A stretch of DNA of 64,000 nt from Robertmurraya_A mangrovi (GCF_034427655.1 NZ_JAXOFX010000006.1:124001-188000); one strand, 5' to 3'; positions 53,731 through 62,096 are shown, counted from the first letter of the stretch. Numbers and translations are program-made. The notes: generated by a model not told the origin, from the letters alone.

Positions 53731-53779
53731 TAGATTTACACATAAAGTGCATAATTTAAATTGATGTGACTTTAAGTCA

Positions 53780-54064
53780 TTATTTCTTTCTTTTTCGTTC
53801 TAGAAGTATAGGCGCTATATTTAGTAAGATAGAAACAATTGTCAAAAACCATAATGCCCTTTCCGTACCAGGTACTACATCCTCTAAAGCTGCCCAATCC
53901 TCCACTTCTACCCAATCCGATACAAGACTGTATTCTGCACAGAGTGTTAATGCTGTAAATGATAATCCCAACGCCATAGCAAGCTTATAATCCTTTCCTA
54001 CTGTATACATATAAAGATTTATAAAAGTTACTACTATTGCAATAACCCCTTATACTACCCACAT
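53780..54064 (-). pseudogene. small membrane protein with in-frame stop at codon 5
   Basis: G GAGG and ATG at 54064 start the frame, which hits TAA at 54052-54050 and then continues open for 89 codons in the same frame (GVIAIVVTFINLY, then EDWAALEDVV and ILLNIAPILLERKRKK). Spans about 6-24, 30-48 and 62-82. A later ATG (54010) has no good site. Paralog of 6978-7289 by the EDWxALxD motif. Confidence 0.7.
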
Positions 54065-54111
54065 AGCTAGTCCTCCATGTAATTTTATTTATGTCGTGTA
54101 ATACTTTCCCA

Positions 54112-54162
54112 TATTGAAAGAAGCTAATGCCCTTGTTAAGCATTTGCTCCCGTTAGTGGGGG
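54112..54162. repeat. dispersed element copy
   Basis: Hairpin-like GAAGCTAATGCCCTTGTTAAGCATTTGCTCC and the box GCTCCCGTTAGTGGG (54146-54160), directly 3' of the next leftward gene. Confidence 0.55.
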
Positions 54163-54169
54163 AATAAAT

Positions 54170-54646
54170 TTAATTTTCAATCCGCAAATATTCAGAAGGC
54201 TTTCTAATTGCAAAGTGTTTTTCAATTGACATAAGCACTTCATCATTGCCAGGTAATGTAACCGTGTCTATGGCTTCACTAAATGATAGCCATTTAAATT
54301 CGCTATGTTCATGGTTTAATGTTACCTCTTGTTTCTCTTCAACAAAGCCAACAAATACTGGAGCGACATAAATGTAATTTTCTTCTGGTGAATATATTTG
54401 GTCAAACTTATTGGATGTGTATAATGATATATTTGAAATTCCTGTTTCTTCTCTAACTTCTCTTAAAGCAGATTCCCAAGCCTTTTCGCCACCTTCAATA
54501 CTTCCTCCGATATAACACCAAACATCTTTTAGTATTGAAGTAGCTCTTTTTAAGAGTAAAACTTTGTATTCATTTTCTATTTTTTTCATTAGAACAATTG
54601 CAACACCTGTACATCTAATTGGAACTTCGTAATAGTTATTACTCAA
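54170..54646 (-). CDS. Nudix hydrolase
   Basis: 158 aa. Nudix box GGSIEGGEKAWES then ALREVREETGI is complete. KVLLLKRAT and the KDVWCYIGG run are typical of the MutT-like dATP/NADH pyrophosphohydrolase group. TTG start after AGAGGTGTACTGAA. Substrate unknown. Confidence 0.85.
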   Translation of the reverse strand: MSNNYYEVPIRCTGVAIVLMKKIENEYKVLLLKRATSILKDVWCYIGGSIEGGEKAWESALREVREETGISNISLYTSNKFDQIYSPEENYIYVAPVFVGFVEEKQEVTLNHEHSEFKWLSFSEAIDTVTLPGNDEVLMSIEKHFAIRKPSEYLRIEN

Positions 54647-54689
54647 TTCAGTACACCTCTTTATTGTAATGTAGTCCTCGATTTTCTCT

Positions 54690-54790
54690 TATTAAACTGC
54701 TCCGTTAGTTGAATAGAAAAAAGAGATGACCTACCCAATTAATCTTCAATTCTTGTACCCTACTTTATGTACATAACTTCACAAATATTG
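54690..54790. repeat. dispersed element copy
   Basis: ATTAAAC-TGCTCC-GTTAGTTGAATA (54691-54714), degenerate hairpin AAGAGATGACC...AATCTTCAATTCTT, then GTACCCTACTTTATGTACATAACTTCACAAATATTG, which keeps the downstream ACTTCACAA part. Confidence 0.7.
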
Positions 54791-54805
54791 TAAAACTGTC
54801 TAATA

Positions 54806-55159
54806 CTAACCAATTTCTTCGTAAAATGTGATTCGGTTCGAGAAAGGGTCAACTACTGTTAATTCAATAGTATCCCAAGGTGTTTTTTCTATTGCTGGAT
54901 TAGAATAGGGATATTCCTTTTTTAATAAAGATGAATGAAAACTTTTCAAATCCTTTATTTTAATCCGAATTGCACTGCCTGGAGATGAATCACCATGATG
55001 TTCGGATAAATGTAAAATAGCATCATGTAAAGAAACTTGAAAATACAAAGGCATATTTTCTGCATATTGATGTTTCCAATCAATGTTAAAGCCTAAGTAT
55101 TTAATGTAAAACGATAGAGTTTTCTCCAGATCAAAAATTCGAAAAATGGGTGTAATCAT
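54806..55159 (-). CDS. VOC-family (bleomycin-resistance-like) protein
   Basis: 117 aa. ITPIFRIFDLEKTLSFYIKYLGF, then LHLSEHHGDSSPGSAIRI, the signature of the bleomycin-resistance-like glyoxalase branch, and DPFSNRITFYE at the end. CAGGAGTGATGTTTTA precedes the ATG at 55159; the longer in-frame start is less likely. May bind a hydrophobic compound or antibiotic. Confidence 0.85.
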   Translation of the reverse strand: MITPIFRIFDLEKTLSFYIKYLGFNIDWKHQYAENMPLYFQVSLHDAILHLSEHHGDSSPGSAIRIKIKDLKSFHSSLLKKEYPYSNPAIEKTPWDTIELTVVDPFSNRITFYEEIG

Positions 55160-55285
55160 TAAAACATCACTCCTGTACACATTTGGATTAGAGTTATTTA
55201 ACTCCCTCTGTTTATCAACTACCACTTCATTAGTTAGGGTATGTGAGAACCTTTGTGTGACTAACGTAAAGCACCATATAATTGA

Positions 55286-56056
55286 CTAGAAAAATTCATA
55301 AAGTCCCTCATTGAAATAATGAAATTCTTCCTTTGTCACTCTATATCGAGTATAACCCTCATAAAAGGCAGTTAAATATTCAGGGTTATTCCAAAATTTC
55401 CTTATTGCTAGGGATTCATCATATCGAGGATCTCCTACTGTCATGCCAGCTACATCAATAAATAGTTGAACTTCTCTATCAATCACAAATACATTATCCG
55501 TTGTACAATCACCATGTATCATCGTTTGTTTGACTGGTGTAGGCTTTTTAGTCTTTAGATGGTTTAATAATGTTAAATCCCCGTCAGTTTGTCCATTTTC
55601 AACATAGTTTTGTGCTTTTAAAAGCTGACCTTCTAACCACTCCCCTTCACCTACAAGAATTTCAAGGGGCTCCTTTTCATGAAATTGATGAAGGAATTGA
55701 CCAAAACTTCTAATTAACGATTTCTTTTCGGTGAGTGAAGATGCCTTTGTTAAAGCTGCCGTTAAGGACATCCCATCCTCAAATGACATGATTAGATGAT
55801 CGCTATGCTGTTCCTTAATAAAACCAACGTATTCAGGAATGGAAATGACCGTATTCTTATTAAGCTTTTTTAAAACCTGAGCCTCTGCCTTCAACCATGT
55901 TCGATATTTTTCTTTATAGGAACTTTTAAGTAAAAAAGAACGATCCCCTGTGAAAATTCTACGAACCTCAGAAGTCCAGCCTTGTTCATCTAGCACGTTC
56001 ATCTTATGTATGGAACCTATTACATTCTCAATTTTCTCTTTTAAGCTATGATTCAT
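55286..56056 (-). CDS. aminoglycoside phosphotransferase/choline kinase-fold protein
   Basis: 256 aa. ATP site around FLLKSS, the Brenner motif HGDCTTDNVF with catalytic Asp, and the Mg-binding segment FIDVAGMTVGDPRYDE, where the usual IDF/W reads IDVA. Length fits the APH superfamily, which includes both drug- and small-molecule kinases. The site in front of the ATG is weak (GGAGACGAAGATGAT). Substrate unknown. Confidence 0.8.
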   Translation of the reverse strand: MNHSLKEKIENVIGSIHKMNVLDEQGWTSEVRRIFTGDRSFLLKSSYKEKYRTWLKAEAQVLKKLNKNTVISIPEYVGFIKEQHSDHLIMSFEDGMSLTAALTKASSLTEKKSLIRSFGQFLHQFHEKEPLEILVGEGEWLEGQLLKAQNYVENGQTDGDLTLLNHLKTKKPTPVKQTMIHGDCTTDNVFVIDREVQLFIDVAGMTVGDPRYDESLAIRKFWNNPEYLTAFYEGYTRYRVTKEEFHYFNEGLYEFF

Positions 56057-56255
56057 ATCATCTTCGTCTCCAGTTCCTTTTAATATCTTATAAAAATATT
56101 CTCTTAAATTGTAAAATTATCCTCTAAAAAAGTATTTTACTTCAAATTTCGTTATTCCTATCGAAAAATATGGTCTAGATGAAAAACTTATTGACTTATA
56201 CGTTATCAAAGTGAGAATATAATCATATAGATAGTATTGGAAGGTGATAATTAAA

Positions 56256-56804
56256 ATGGAAGTTAGCATGAAGGAAATAATGGATTGCATCGTTAACCCT
56301 GTTAAAAGTCAAATCATACTTTCCATCCAGAAAGAAGGAGAATGTACAGCAAAGGATTTACTATCATCATTAAACGATATCCCACAGGCAACGCTTTATC
56401 GTACATTAAATCGATTGGTAGATAGCGGGATTTTAGATATTGTGGCAGAAAACAAAGTCCGTGCTGTAACGGAGAAAGTATATGCATTGAATAAGAGCTT
56501 TCTAAATGTCAACCAATCGATTATTGAGCAGAACGATGGAGAAGCATACTTTAAGTTATTTACGAACTTCATCATGTTATTGATGAAAGAGTTTCAAAAT
56601 TACGCTGAAAAACCGTCTATAAATATTGCTAAGGATGTGTCAGGATTCAGCGCAGTGCCTGTCTATGCTACAGGTGAAGAAATGTTAGAAATCGGAAATA
56701 AATTTAAAGAAATCATTGCTCCCTATCAAACCAGAAACACAGCGATCAAGGAACAAAATATGCGTATTCTAGCAACTATTATCACACCACCAAATGATAA
56801 ATAA
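56256..56804 (+). CDS. winged-helix (ArsR/PadR-like) regulator
   Basis: 182 aa. N-terminal helix-turn-helix KDLLSSLNDIPQATLYRTLNRLVDSGIL, then a long C-terminal helical domain. GGAAGGTGATAATTAAA precedes the ATG at 56256. The isochorismatase-like gene follows, so the two probably form an operon. Confidence 0.8.
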   Translation: MEVSMKEIMDCIVNPVKSQIILSIQKEGECTAKDLLSSLNDIPQATLYRTLNRLVDSGILDIVAENKVRAVTEKVYALNKSFLNVNQSIIEQNDGEAYFKLFTNFIMLLMKEFQNYAEKPSINIAKDVSGFSAVPVYATGEEMLEIGNKFKEIIAPYQTRNTAIKEQNMRILATIITPPNDK

Positions 56805-56853
56805 ATGTGATGTGATTGTTTTGAAAACAAAGAATAAAAGGAGGAAAATTCGT

Positions 56854-57507
56854 ATGTTAATGATTAGTGTAATTGGAATATTGGGACTTTGTATTGGGAT
56901 TATAGCCTTACGATTGTTCTACTTGTCGAGCGCAACAAAAGGCGAGTCAATCGCCAAATATTACCGCCCTAAAAGCGCACTTCTCGTATTAGATATCCAA
57001 AATGATACCCTGGGGATACCCCTATACGGTAACACGGAACCGTTAATGGCTAACATCAACAAAGCTATCGAATACGCCAATGACACTAACATGGAGATCA
57101 TTTACACGAAGCAAGAGTTTACAGGACACCCTTTAGATTCATTGCTCACGGGTGGTATGTATCAAGCAAATAGTGAAGGAGCTGACTTATATGATGAGTT
57201 ATCCATTCAATCGGATAACATTTTTAGCAAGCTTCGCACGGATGCTTTTTCTGTGGAACTTTTTGAAAATTACCTCATAAAAAATGAAATCAGTACCCTT
57301 TACATTGTTGGTGCTGATGCCAGTGCTTGTGTATACAAGACAGCTTTGGGAGGCATAAACAGGGGTTATCGAGTGATCATTTTGGAGGATTCTATATTTT
57401 CAGTAAAAAGGGATAAGCTGAATACCATGCTTAATAAATATCAGTCTAAAGGGATCGAGATAAGTAATATGAAGAATTTTATTCAAACGCAAACAATCAA
57501 TTTCTAA
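56854..57507 (+). CDS. membrane-anchored isochorismatase-family hydrolase
   Basis: 217 aa. N-terminal span (about 3-25), then a cysteine-hydrolase domain: LLVLDIQND (Asp), FSKLRTDAF (Lys) and GADASACVYKTA (Cys), the catalytic triad. AAAGGAGGAAAATTCGT precedes the ATG at 56854; an upstream ATG overlapping the regulator gene is less likely. A membrane anchor is unusual for the family. Substrate unknown. Confidence 0.8.
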   Translation: MLMISVIGILGLCIGIIALRLFYLSSATKGESIAKYYRPKSALLVLDIQNDTLGIPLYGNTEPLMANINKAIEYANDTNMEIIYTKQEFTGHPLDSLLTGGMYQANSEGADLYDELSIQSDNIFSKLRTDAFSVELFENYLIKNEISTLYIVGADASACVYKTALGGINRGYRVIILEDSIFSVKRDKLNTMLNKYQSKGIEISNMKNFIQTQTINF

Positions 57508-57514
57508 TAGATCG

Positions 57515-57579
57515 AGGAGATTCATTCCTATCAGCTTAGATACGTTTGTTCTACTCATATATTGGACAATGAATCTCCT
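57515..57579 (+). repeat. inverted repeat 3' of the isochorismatase gene
   Basis: AGGAGATTCATT (57515-57526) and AATGAATCTCCT (57568-57579) are perfect complements with a 41-base loop. No T-run follows, so not a clear terminator. Confidence 0.5.
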
Positions 57580-57621
57580 AATGGCTAGTTTCAGATTGAA
57601 CTAAATTCTTAATGGAACAAG

Positions 57622-57647
57622 AAAAAAGGAGCTGAAACTACAACTCC
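57622..57647 (-). terminator. intrinsic terminator of the VOC gene at 57683
   Basis: GGAG pairs with CTCC plus neighbours; leftward it is followed by TTTTTTC. Confidence 0.7.
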
Positions 57648-57682
57648 CTGGCTATCATAAAAATATGAATGACTACAACCCG

Positions 57683-58033
57683 CTATTTCTCCCAAAGCTC
57701 AATCAGTCTACCTTCAGGATCTTTAATATGAATAAACTGACCATATTCATTAATCTCTTTTCCCTTTACTAGCGGTACGCCTATTTGTTCAAGATGCTTA
57801 ATCATCTCGTTTAGATTATAAACTTGGAAATTTAACATCATTTGCTGTTCTGTTGGAAAGTAAGGGTCCTCTTCAGTAAAGAAGGAAAAAATAGTTTCAT
57901 TTTCTGAATGAGGTTTAATAATTGTTCCATTCCAATTTTCAAATTCAATCTTCAATACTTCCCTGTACCATTTTTTTGTAGCATCGAGATTTTTTGTCCT
58001 CCAGAATATTCCTCCGAAACCTTTTATCATCAT
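57683..58033 (-). CDS. VOC-family (glyoxalase-like) protein
   Basis: 116 aa. GFGGIFWRTKNLDATKKWYREVL and the end HIKDPEGRLIELWE are standard for the single-module VOC family. GAAAGGAGCAACTTTACT precedes ATGATG at 58033; the longer in-frame reading is unlikely. Function unknown. Confidence 0.85.
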   Translation of the reverse strand: MMIKGFGGIFWRTKNLDATKKWYREVLKIEFENWNGTIIKPHSENETIFSFFTEEDPYFPTEQQMMLNFQVYNLNEMIKHLEQIGVPLVKGKEINEYGQFIHIKDPEGRLIELWEK

Positions 58034-58148
58034 AGTAAAGTTGCTCCTTTCTCTCATTTTATCTTTTTTGATTAATCTACAAAACAAGATAACCGATTCT
58101 ACTCCCCTACCCAAACTAGTTTAAGCTTATCAATTGCAACCATTTTCC

Positions 58149-59594
58149 TTAAGAATGTGCATACTCATTAAAGATTGAATCCAATGCTTCATACGCTACA
58201 TTTATTTCTGACATTTTCGCAGAGTCTCCATCAGCTGAATCTGGGTGATATTTTTTCGCTAGTTTTTTATATTGTCTCTTAATGATGGTAAAATTTCGGA
58301 CATTAGGATCTAGCTCTAATATTCTTAAATACTGAACAATCCTGTCTTCATTAGTAGAACTATGATTATTTCCCATTGGACCTTGTTCACTTTTACTATG
58401 TAATCGATCTAAATCGATAAAAATTTGTTGTATTTTTTTAAACATTTCCTCATATAACTCTAGCATTTGCGATTCTATAAGGTAAACATCGTTAACAACG
58501 AAAGTATATACATCGGCATCTCGTATGAAAGCTCGATTAATAGCCTCATTAAATAAATCTATGCTAAATAAAAATTCAAACAGAGCTTCTTTTAAAGTCT
58601 GTATATCTAATGGAAAATGATCTAATTCATTAAGAAGATAATAAATCGTATTTGGCAAACTATACTGCCCATTCGCTTGTGGTATAGGGATGATTCGGTT
58701 ATTAACTGTAATGCCTTTTACCTTAATGGTTCGGTCAGAAAGTTGGTCTAATTTAATTATGATATCTAATTTTTCTTTAATGATGAGAGTACCTGCTCCA
58801 AAGCCAGTAAAATTAAACTTCTTAGTATACATATAGATTGGACCTTTAAGCATGATACCTAGTTCCGGAACGAGTACCTCTTCCCTATCAAAACGTAAAT
58901 CATATTTAAGTTTTTTATCTGTACTTTGTGATACATAATCTTCCATATAACTTTCATAAGTAAAAAAGTGTTCTGTATGCTTCTCTAATAGTTTAGCTCG
59001 CTTTTTTTCAAGACTAGACTTAGCAACTCCACCTTCAATAAAATATCCATTTTGCTTATTTGAAAATTCAAGTCCCTCGATCCGAACACGGTCAAAAATA
59101 GCCCAATGTAACAATAGCTGTCTTAACGTATGTACAAAATTCGGGTCATCTAGTCTATTCAGTACATTCAATATTTCTTTATATTCTTTAGAAATATCGA
59201 TGGTACCTTTCTTCTTTTTTAATTCATAGCTGTCTAGTTCAAAGCCAGTCATTCCTACATGCAATTCTCCTACGAATTTATATGGCCCTAAATAGATAGT
59301 AGCTTGATGGCGTCCACTAGTGACGATTATTTGTTTCATTTCCTGCACTCCAACAGAGAACTCATGAAAATTGTTAATTCCAAATAATTGTGGGTAAACT
59401 CTTAGAGGACCTTTTACTATGACATTGCTTCCTTTTAATAATTCTTTACCTTCCATAAAATCTTCAAAAGGTGCAATTTCTTTAAACAGAAGTTTACTAT
59501 CGATGTTCTCTATTTGTTTAGCTCTAGACTGCTGTGAGATAAATACAAACGTAGACATAATTAAAACAAAGATGATAAAAGCCAATACTTCCAT
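58149..59594 (-). CDS. membrane-anchored protein with C-terminal J domain
   Basis: 481 aa. Single span at residues 4-20, then a large beta/alpha domain with no recognised family (YLGPYKFVGELHVGMTGFEL, LLHWAIFDRVRIEGLEF), a coiled region, and at about 430-475 a J domain with KKLAKKYHPDSADG containing the HPD tripeptide needed to stimulate DnaK ATPase. Zinc-finger and G/F regions of DnaJ are missing. Probably tethers DnaK at the membrane. AGGGAGTAAGAAGAA precedes the ATG. Confidence 0.75.
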   Translation of the reverse strand: MEVLAFIIFVLIMSTFVFISQQSRAKQIENIDSKLLFKEIAPFEDFMEGKELLKGSNVIVKGPLRVYPQLFGINNFHEFSVGVQEMKQIIVTSGRHQATIYLGPYKFVGELHVGMTGFELDSYELKKKKGTIDISKEYKEILNVLNRLDDPNFVHTLRQLLLHWAIFDRVRIEGLEFSNKQNGYFIEGGVAKSSLEKKRAKLLEKHTEHFFTYESYMEDYVSQSTDKKLKYDLRFDREEVLVPELGIMLKGPIYMYTKKFNFTGFGAGTLIIKEKLDIIIKLDQLSDRTIKVKGITVNNRIIPIPQANGQYSLPNTIYYLLNELDHFPLDIQTLKEALFEFLFSIDLFNEAINRAFIRDADVYTFVVNDVYLIESQMLELYEEMFKKIQQIFIDLDRLHSKSEQGPMGNNHSSTNEDRIVQYLRILELDPNVRNFTIIKRQYKKLAKKYHPDSADGDSAKMSEINVAYEALDSIFNEYAHS

Positions 59595-59794
59595 TTCTTC
59601 TTACTCCCTTTCTAATAATCTCCCAACTAACCAAACCACTATGTTTTTTCAATAAAATAATGGTCGTTAAAACAACCCATTTAATAAAAATGGTTACGTA
59701 TTTGTTTAGTCGACGTTATAATTGATTTATAGTATTATTTTCCCATAAACAACTAGTAAATTGCTACTAGCAAAACACAAAAATGGAGGTTTTT

Positions 59795-60175
59795 ATGGGT
59801 ACATTTAAATTATTGTTAAAAAACAAATATAATGGGATGGATTCCGGAAAATATGAGGTAGTGAATCAATATCTAGCTGGACTTGAGGAGGTAATAGCAG
59901 GTGGGATGAGAGAGAGCTATATCACTCAACCCGTTAAGAAAAACATATATATACAAATCTTTAGTGAAATGTTAGATGATTTTGTTCAAAAACGCTATCC
60001 CTCTGGGTGGTCGCGTGAGGCAATCCAAGCAACAGAGGATTCCATAAGTATCCTAACAGGACTTGTCATAGAATTTTACTTCAAAGGACAAAACCCGAAC
60101 AATCTAGAATCATATGCAGCAATGATACAAAAATCCGGGGAAATTTTATTTGAAGAATACTATTTAAAGAGATAA
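59795..60175 (+). CDS. hypothetical cytosolic protein, 126 aa
   Basis: AAATGGAGG precedes the ATG at 59795. Mostly helical; KLLLKNKYNGMDSGKYEVVNQYL and WSREAIQATEDSISILTGLVIEFYF are notable. No family recognised. Own terminator follows. Confidence 0.65.
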   Translation: MGTFKLLLKNKYNGMDSGKYEVVNQYLAGLEEVIAGGMRESYITQPVKKNIYIQIFSEMLDDFVQKRYPSGWSREAIQATEDSISILTGLVIEFYFKGQNPNNLESYAAMIQKSGEILFEEYYLKR

Positions 60176-60182
60176 CTCTTTT

Positions 60183-60205
60183 CTGTCCTTATGGGCAGTT
60201 TTTTT
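60183..60205 (+). terminator. intrinsic terminator after the 59795 gene
   Basis: CTGTCC pairs with GGGCAG, followed by seven T. Confidence 0.8.
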
Positions 60206-60223
60206 ATAACAAAAGGATAAAGC

Positions 60224-60243
60224 CTATGCTGTTAATAGCATAG
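60224..60243 (-). terminator. intrinsic terminator after the 60273 gene
   Basis: CTATGCT pairs with AGCATAG, extended by AAAAGG/CCTTTT; leftward it is followed by TTATCCTTTTG. Confidence 0.65.
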
Positions 60244-60272
60244 ACCTTTTGTATTTAACTAAGAACCCCCTT

Positions 60273-60629
60273 CTACTCCCCAACCCAAACCAGCTTAAGC
60301 TCATATGTAATCCCATCTTTTTCTACCATTCGATCTAACTGATTCTCACAAATTAACTTCTTAAACTCTTTCAACATATGAGTATTCCAAATGGTTTTGT
60401 CATCACCTGATTCACACGTATAAATCCCAGGGAATCTTGTTGAAATTCTTTGAATGTCCTCATAATCGAGGTGATGTTTATAGTTATAAGGTGATTTTGG
60501 ATGATCGGATTTTTCCTTCAATGGCAACACGGGGTGATCAATCTGTTTCCCTTTTCGAGTAAAAGAAATAATATTAACCTTGCCTGACGTGATTTTATCT
60601 ACTTCTATTATGATTTCTTTCGTTTGCAT
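60273..60629 (-). CDS. hypothetical protein, 118 aa
   Basis: Acid/base-rich soluble protein ending KLVWVGE; TIWNTHMLKEFKKLICENQ in the C-terminal half. GGAGGTAAGCT precedes the ATG. No family recognised. Confidence 0.6.
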   Translation of the reverse strand: MQTKEIIIEVDKITSGKVNIISFTRKGKQIDHPVLPLKEKSDHPKSPYNYKHHLDYEDIQRISTRFPGIYTCESGDDKTIWNTHMLKEFKKLICENQLDRMVEKDGITYELKLVWVGE

Positions 60630-60688
60630 AGCTTACCTCCGTACATATAAATTTTCATGCCTTCTATTCTGCAAGACTATGATTGTGT

Positions 60689-61381
60689 TTAGTCTGTTTT
60701 TCCTTCTACCGTTGATGCCTCAGTTACCCAGCCAAAATAAAGGTCTATCCCATTCAATTGCACAGGTCCAACAATAGCATTCTTTTCAGGAGACAATTGA
60801 AAAAGTGTAACAAACTCAGCATAATCTTCAAACCACTTTCCTGTTTCACTAAAAGAATGGACGAGCATGAGTGCGTTATTGGCGTTAACTTTCAGAGCTT
60901 CTATCAGCGCAGATGCTGTCCTATGTATCAATTGATATCGTTTATCTAATACTTCTCTCTCGTCTATCTCTAATAGGTCTAGCAAGTATTTCAATCTTTT
61001 TCTTTTACCCTCACTAGGAGTGTCCCCTAACCAGGATCCTACCGTTTCACCAAAAGGTTCAGATACTTTCCCTTCCACCATAATGGTTAATAGTTTGTTC
61101 TGGACCTTTGCAAGTACATATAAATCATTTTGCGAGCTTGCACTTCCTCCAGGTAGAGGAACTTTGTACTCAGGGAATCCATATAACACTTCTACTTCTT
61201 TAAACAGTGGGTTCATACTCTTTTTAAATACTTTTTCCACACTAGATGGGAGGTTGTTTGCCCCTTCCCAACTATGAGCTAATTCATAAGCAGAATACCC
61301 TTGTTTCCATTGTTTCTGAGGATCCGCAAGCAATTCCCTCCATGATATTGTCCCGTGTGATGGCACATAGAATTTTCCCAT
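60689..61381 (-). CDS. DUF6946-like protein
   Basis: 230 aa. WKQGYSAYELAHSWEGANNLPSSV at the N-terminus, LPGGSASSQNDLYVLAK in the middle and the conserved VEGKVSEPFGETVGSWL; the last resembles a nuclease-type E-x-K element. The DUF number is recalled, not searched. AGGAGTGAAAAA precedes the ATG. Confidence 0.65.
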   Translation of the reverse strand: MGKFYVPSHGTISWRELLADPQKQWKQGYSAYELAHSWEGANNLPSSVEKVFKKSMNPLFKEVEVLYGFPEYKVPLPGGSASSQNDLYVLAKVQNKLLTIMVEGKVSEPFGETVGSWLGDTPSEGKRKRLKYLLDLLEIDEREVLDKRYQLIHRTASALIEALKVNANNALMLVHSFSETGKWFEDYAEFVTLFQLSPEKNAIVGPVQLNGIDLYFGWVTEASTVEGKTD

Positions 61382-61426
61382 TTTTTCACTCCTAGGCTCC
61401 CTTTTGGGATATTAATAGATTGCTTT

Positions 61427-61741
61427 TTATATCAGATTGGCTAAATAAATAATTCTTTGAAAAAACTCTTTTATCTCTCTTCTAGTAAAATCAATGGTTC
61501 CTAAATGTGGCTCGCGTAGAGTTAAATGAATTGAATCAAATTGATCTGAATAACGGAAACGCCACCATGAACCTTTAGTTGGAGCTCTTTGTTCCATTGG
61601 AATATGAGTGATTTGATTAATTAAATTAATGATGGGAATAACCTCATCCACCTTTAGTTTACCCACTGGAAAATCAATGGCTACTTTCACACCATTTTTT
61701 TGAGGAAAAATATAACCAATTTTTTTTATTTTCGCTTTCAT
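61427..61741 (-). CDS. hypothetical protein, 104 aa, possibly the second half of a split gene
   Basis: Good internal pattern (GYIFPQKNGVKVAIDFPVG, then WWRFRYSDQFDSIHLT, FTRREIKEFFQ), but the ATG lacks a binding site and overlaps the upstream gene in another frame. The two could be one gene split by a frameshift near 61700-61740. Unknown family. Confidence 0.5.
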   Translation of the reverse strand: MKAKIKKIGYIFPQKNGVKVAIDFPVGKLKVDEVIPIINLINQITHIPMEQRAPTKGSWWRFRYSDQFDSIHLTLREPHLGTIDFTRREIKEFFQRIIYLANLI

Positions 61742-61898
61742 TAAATTGTGGCTTTAACCCATTCGCCCACGGGACCCTATGAGGACAGGTAATCATGGCA
61801 CGGCCATCCTTTTGTTTGACGTCCGTAATAAAACACCCATCTAAACCGTCAAAAAATTTGACCCAGTTATCAAACTCACTCTTTACTTTATGTTCCAT
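61674..61898 (-). CDS. hypothetical protein, 74 aa, possibly the first half of a split gene
   Basis: GGAAGGGTTGATATAT precedes the ATG at 61898. SEFDNWVKFFDGLDGCFITDV and AMITCPHRVPW look like a true N-terminal domain; the tail after about residue 60 (FSSKKWCESSH) looks like frame-shifted translation of the 61427 gene's start. Confidence 0.5.
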   Translation of the reverse strand: MEHKVKSEFDNWVKFFDGLDGCFITDVKQKDGRAMITCPHRVPWANGLKPQFNESENKKNWLYFSSKKWCESSH

Positions 61899-62072
61899 AT
61901 ATATCAACCCTTCCAAACTGATGCCCAAGTATTTACCCTACGATTTATAGCGTTCAATTCCATTAAAACATCATCTAAATTATATAATCTTCCATCATTT
62001 AGATATAACTAAATTTTACCATATCCACCACAATATCATGAAGAAACTAGTGTAAGGGAACCAAATTAAAAA

Positions 62073-62096
62073 AGATCACTAACTAAAGTGACCTTA
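62073..62096 (-). terminator. intrinsic terminator of the DUF1456 gene
   Basis: AAGATCACT pairs with AGTGACCTT (one G-U); leftward it is followed by TTTTAATT. Confidence 0.75.

Noticed and set aside
1796..55250. CRISPR array
   Set aside because: The recurring boxes are separated by whole genes, not by 30-40 base spacers, and no cas genes are present.
1796..55250. true integron attC sites
   Set aside because: The two boxes around each hairpin are direct repeats rather than the inverted R'/R'' ends of attC, and no integron integrase gene is seen; kept only as an analogy.
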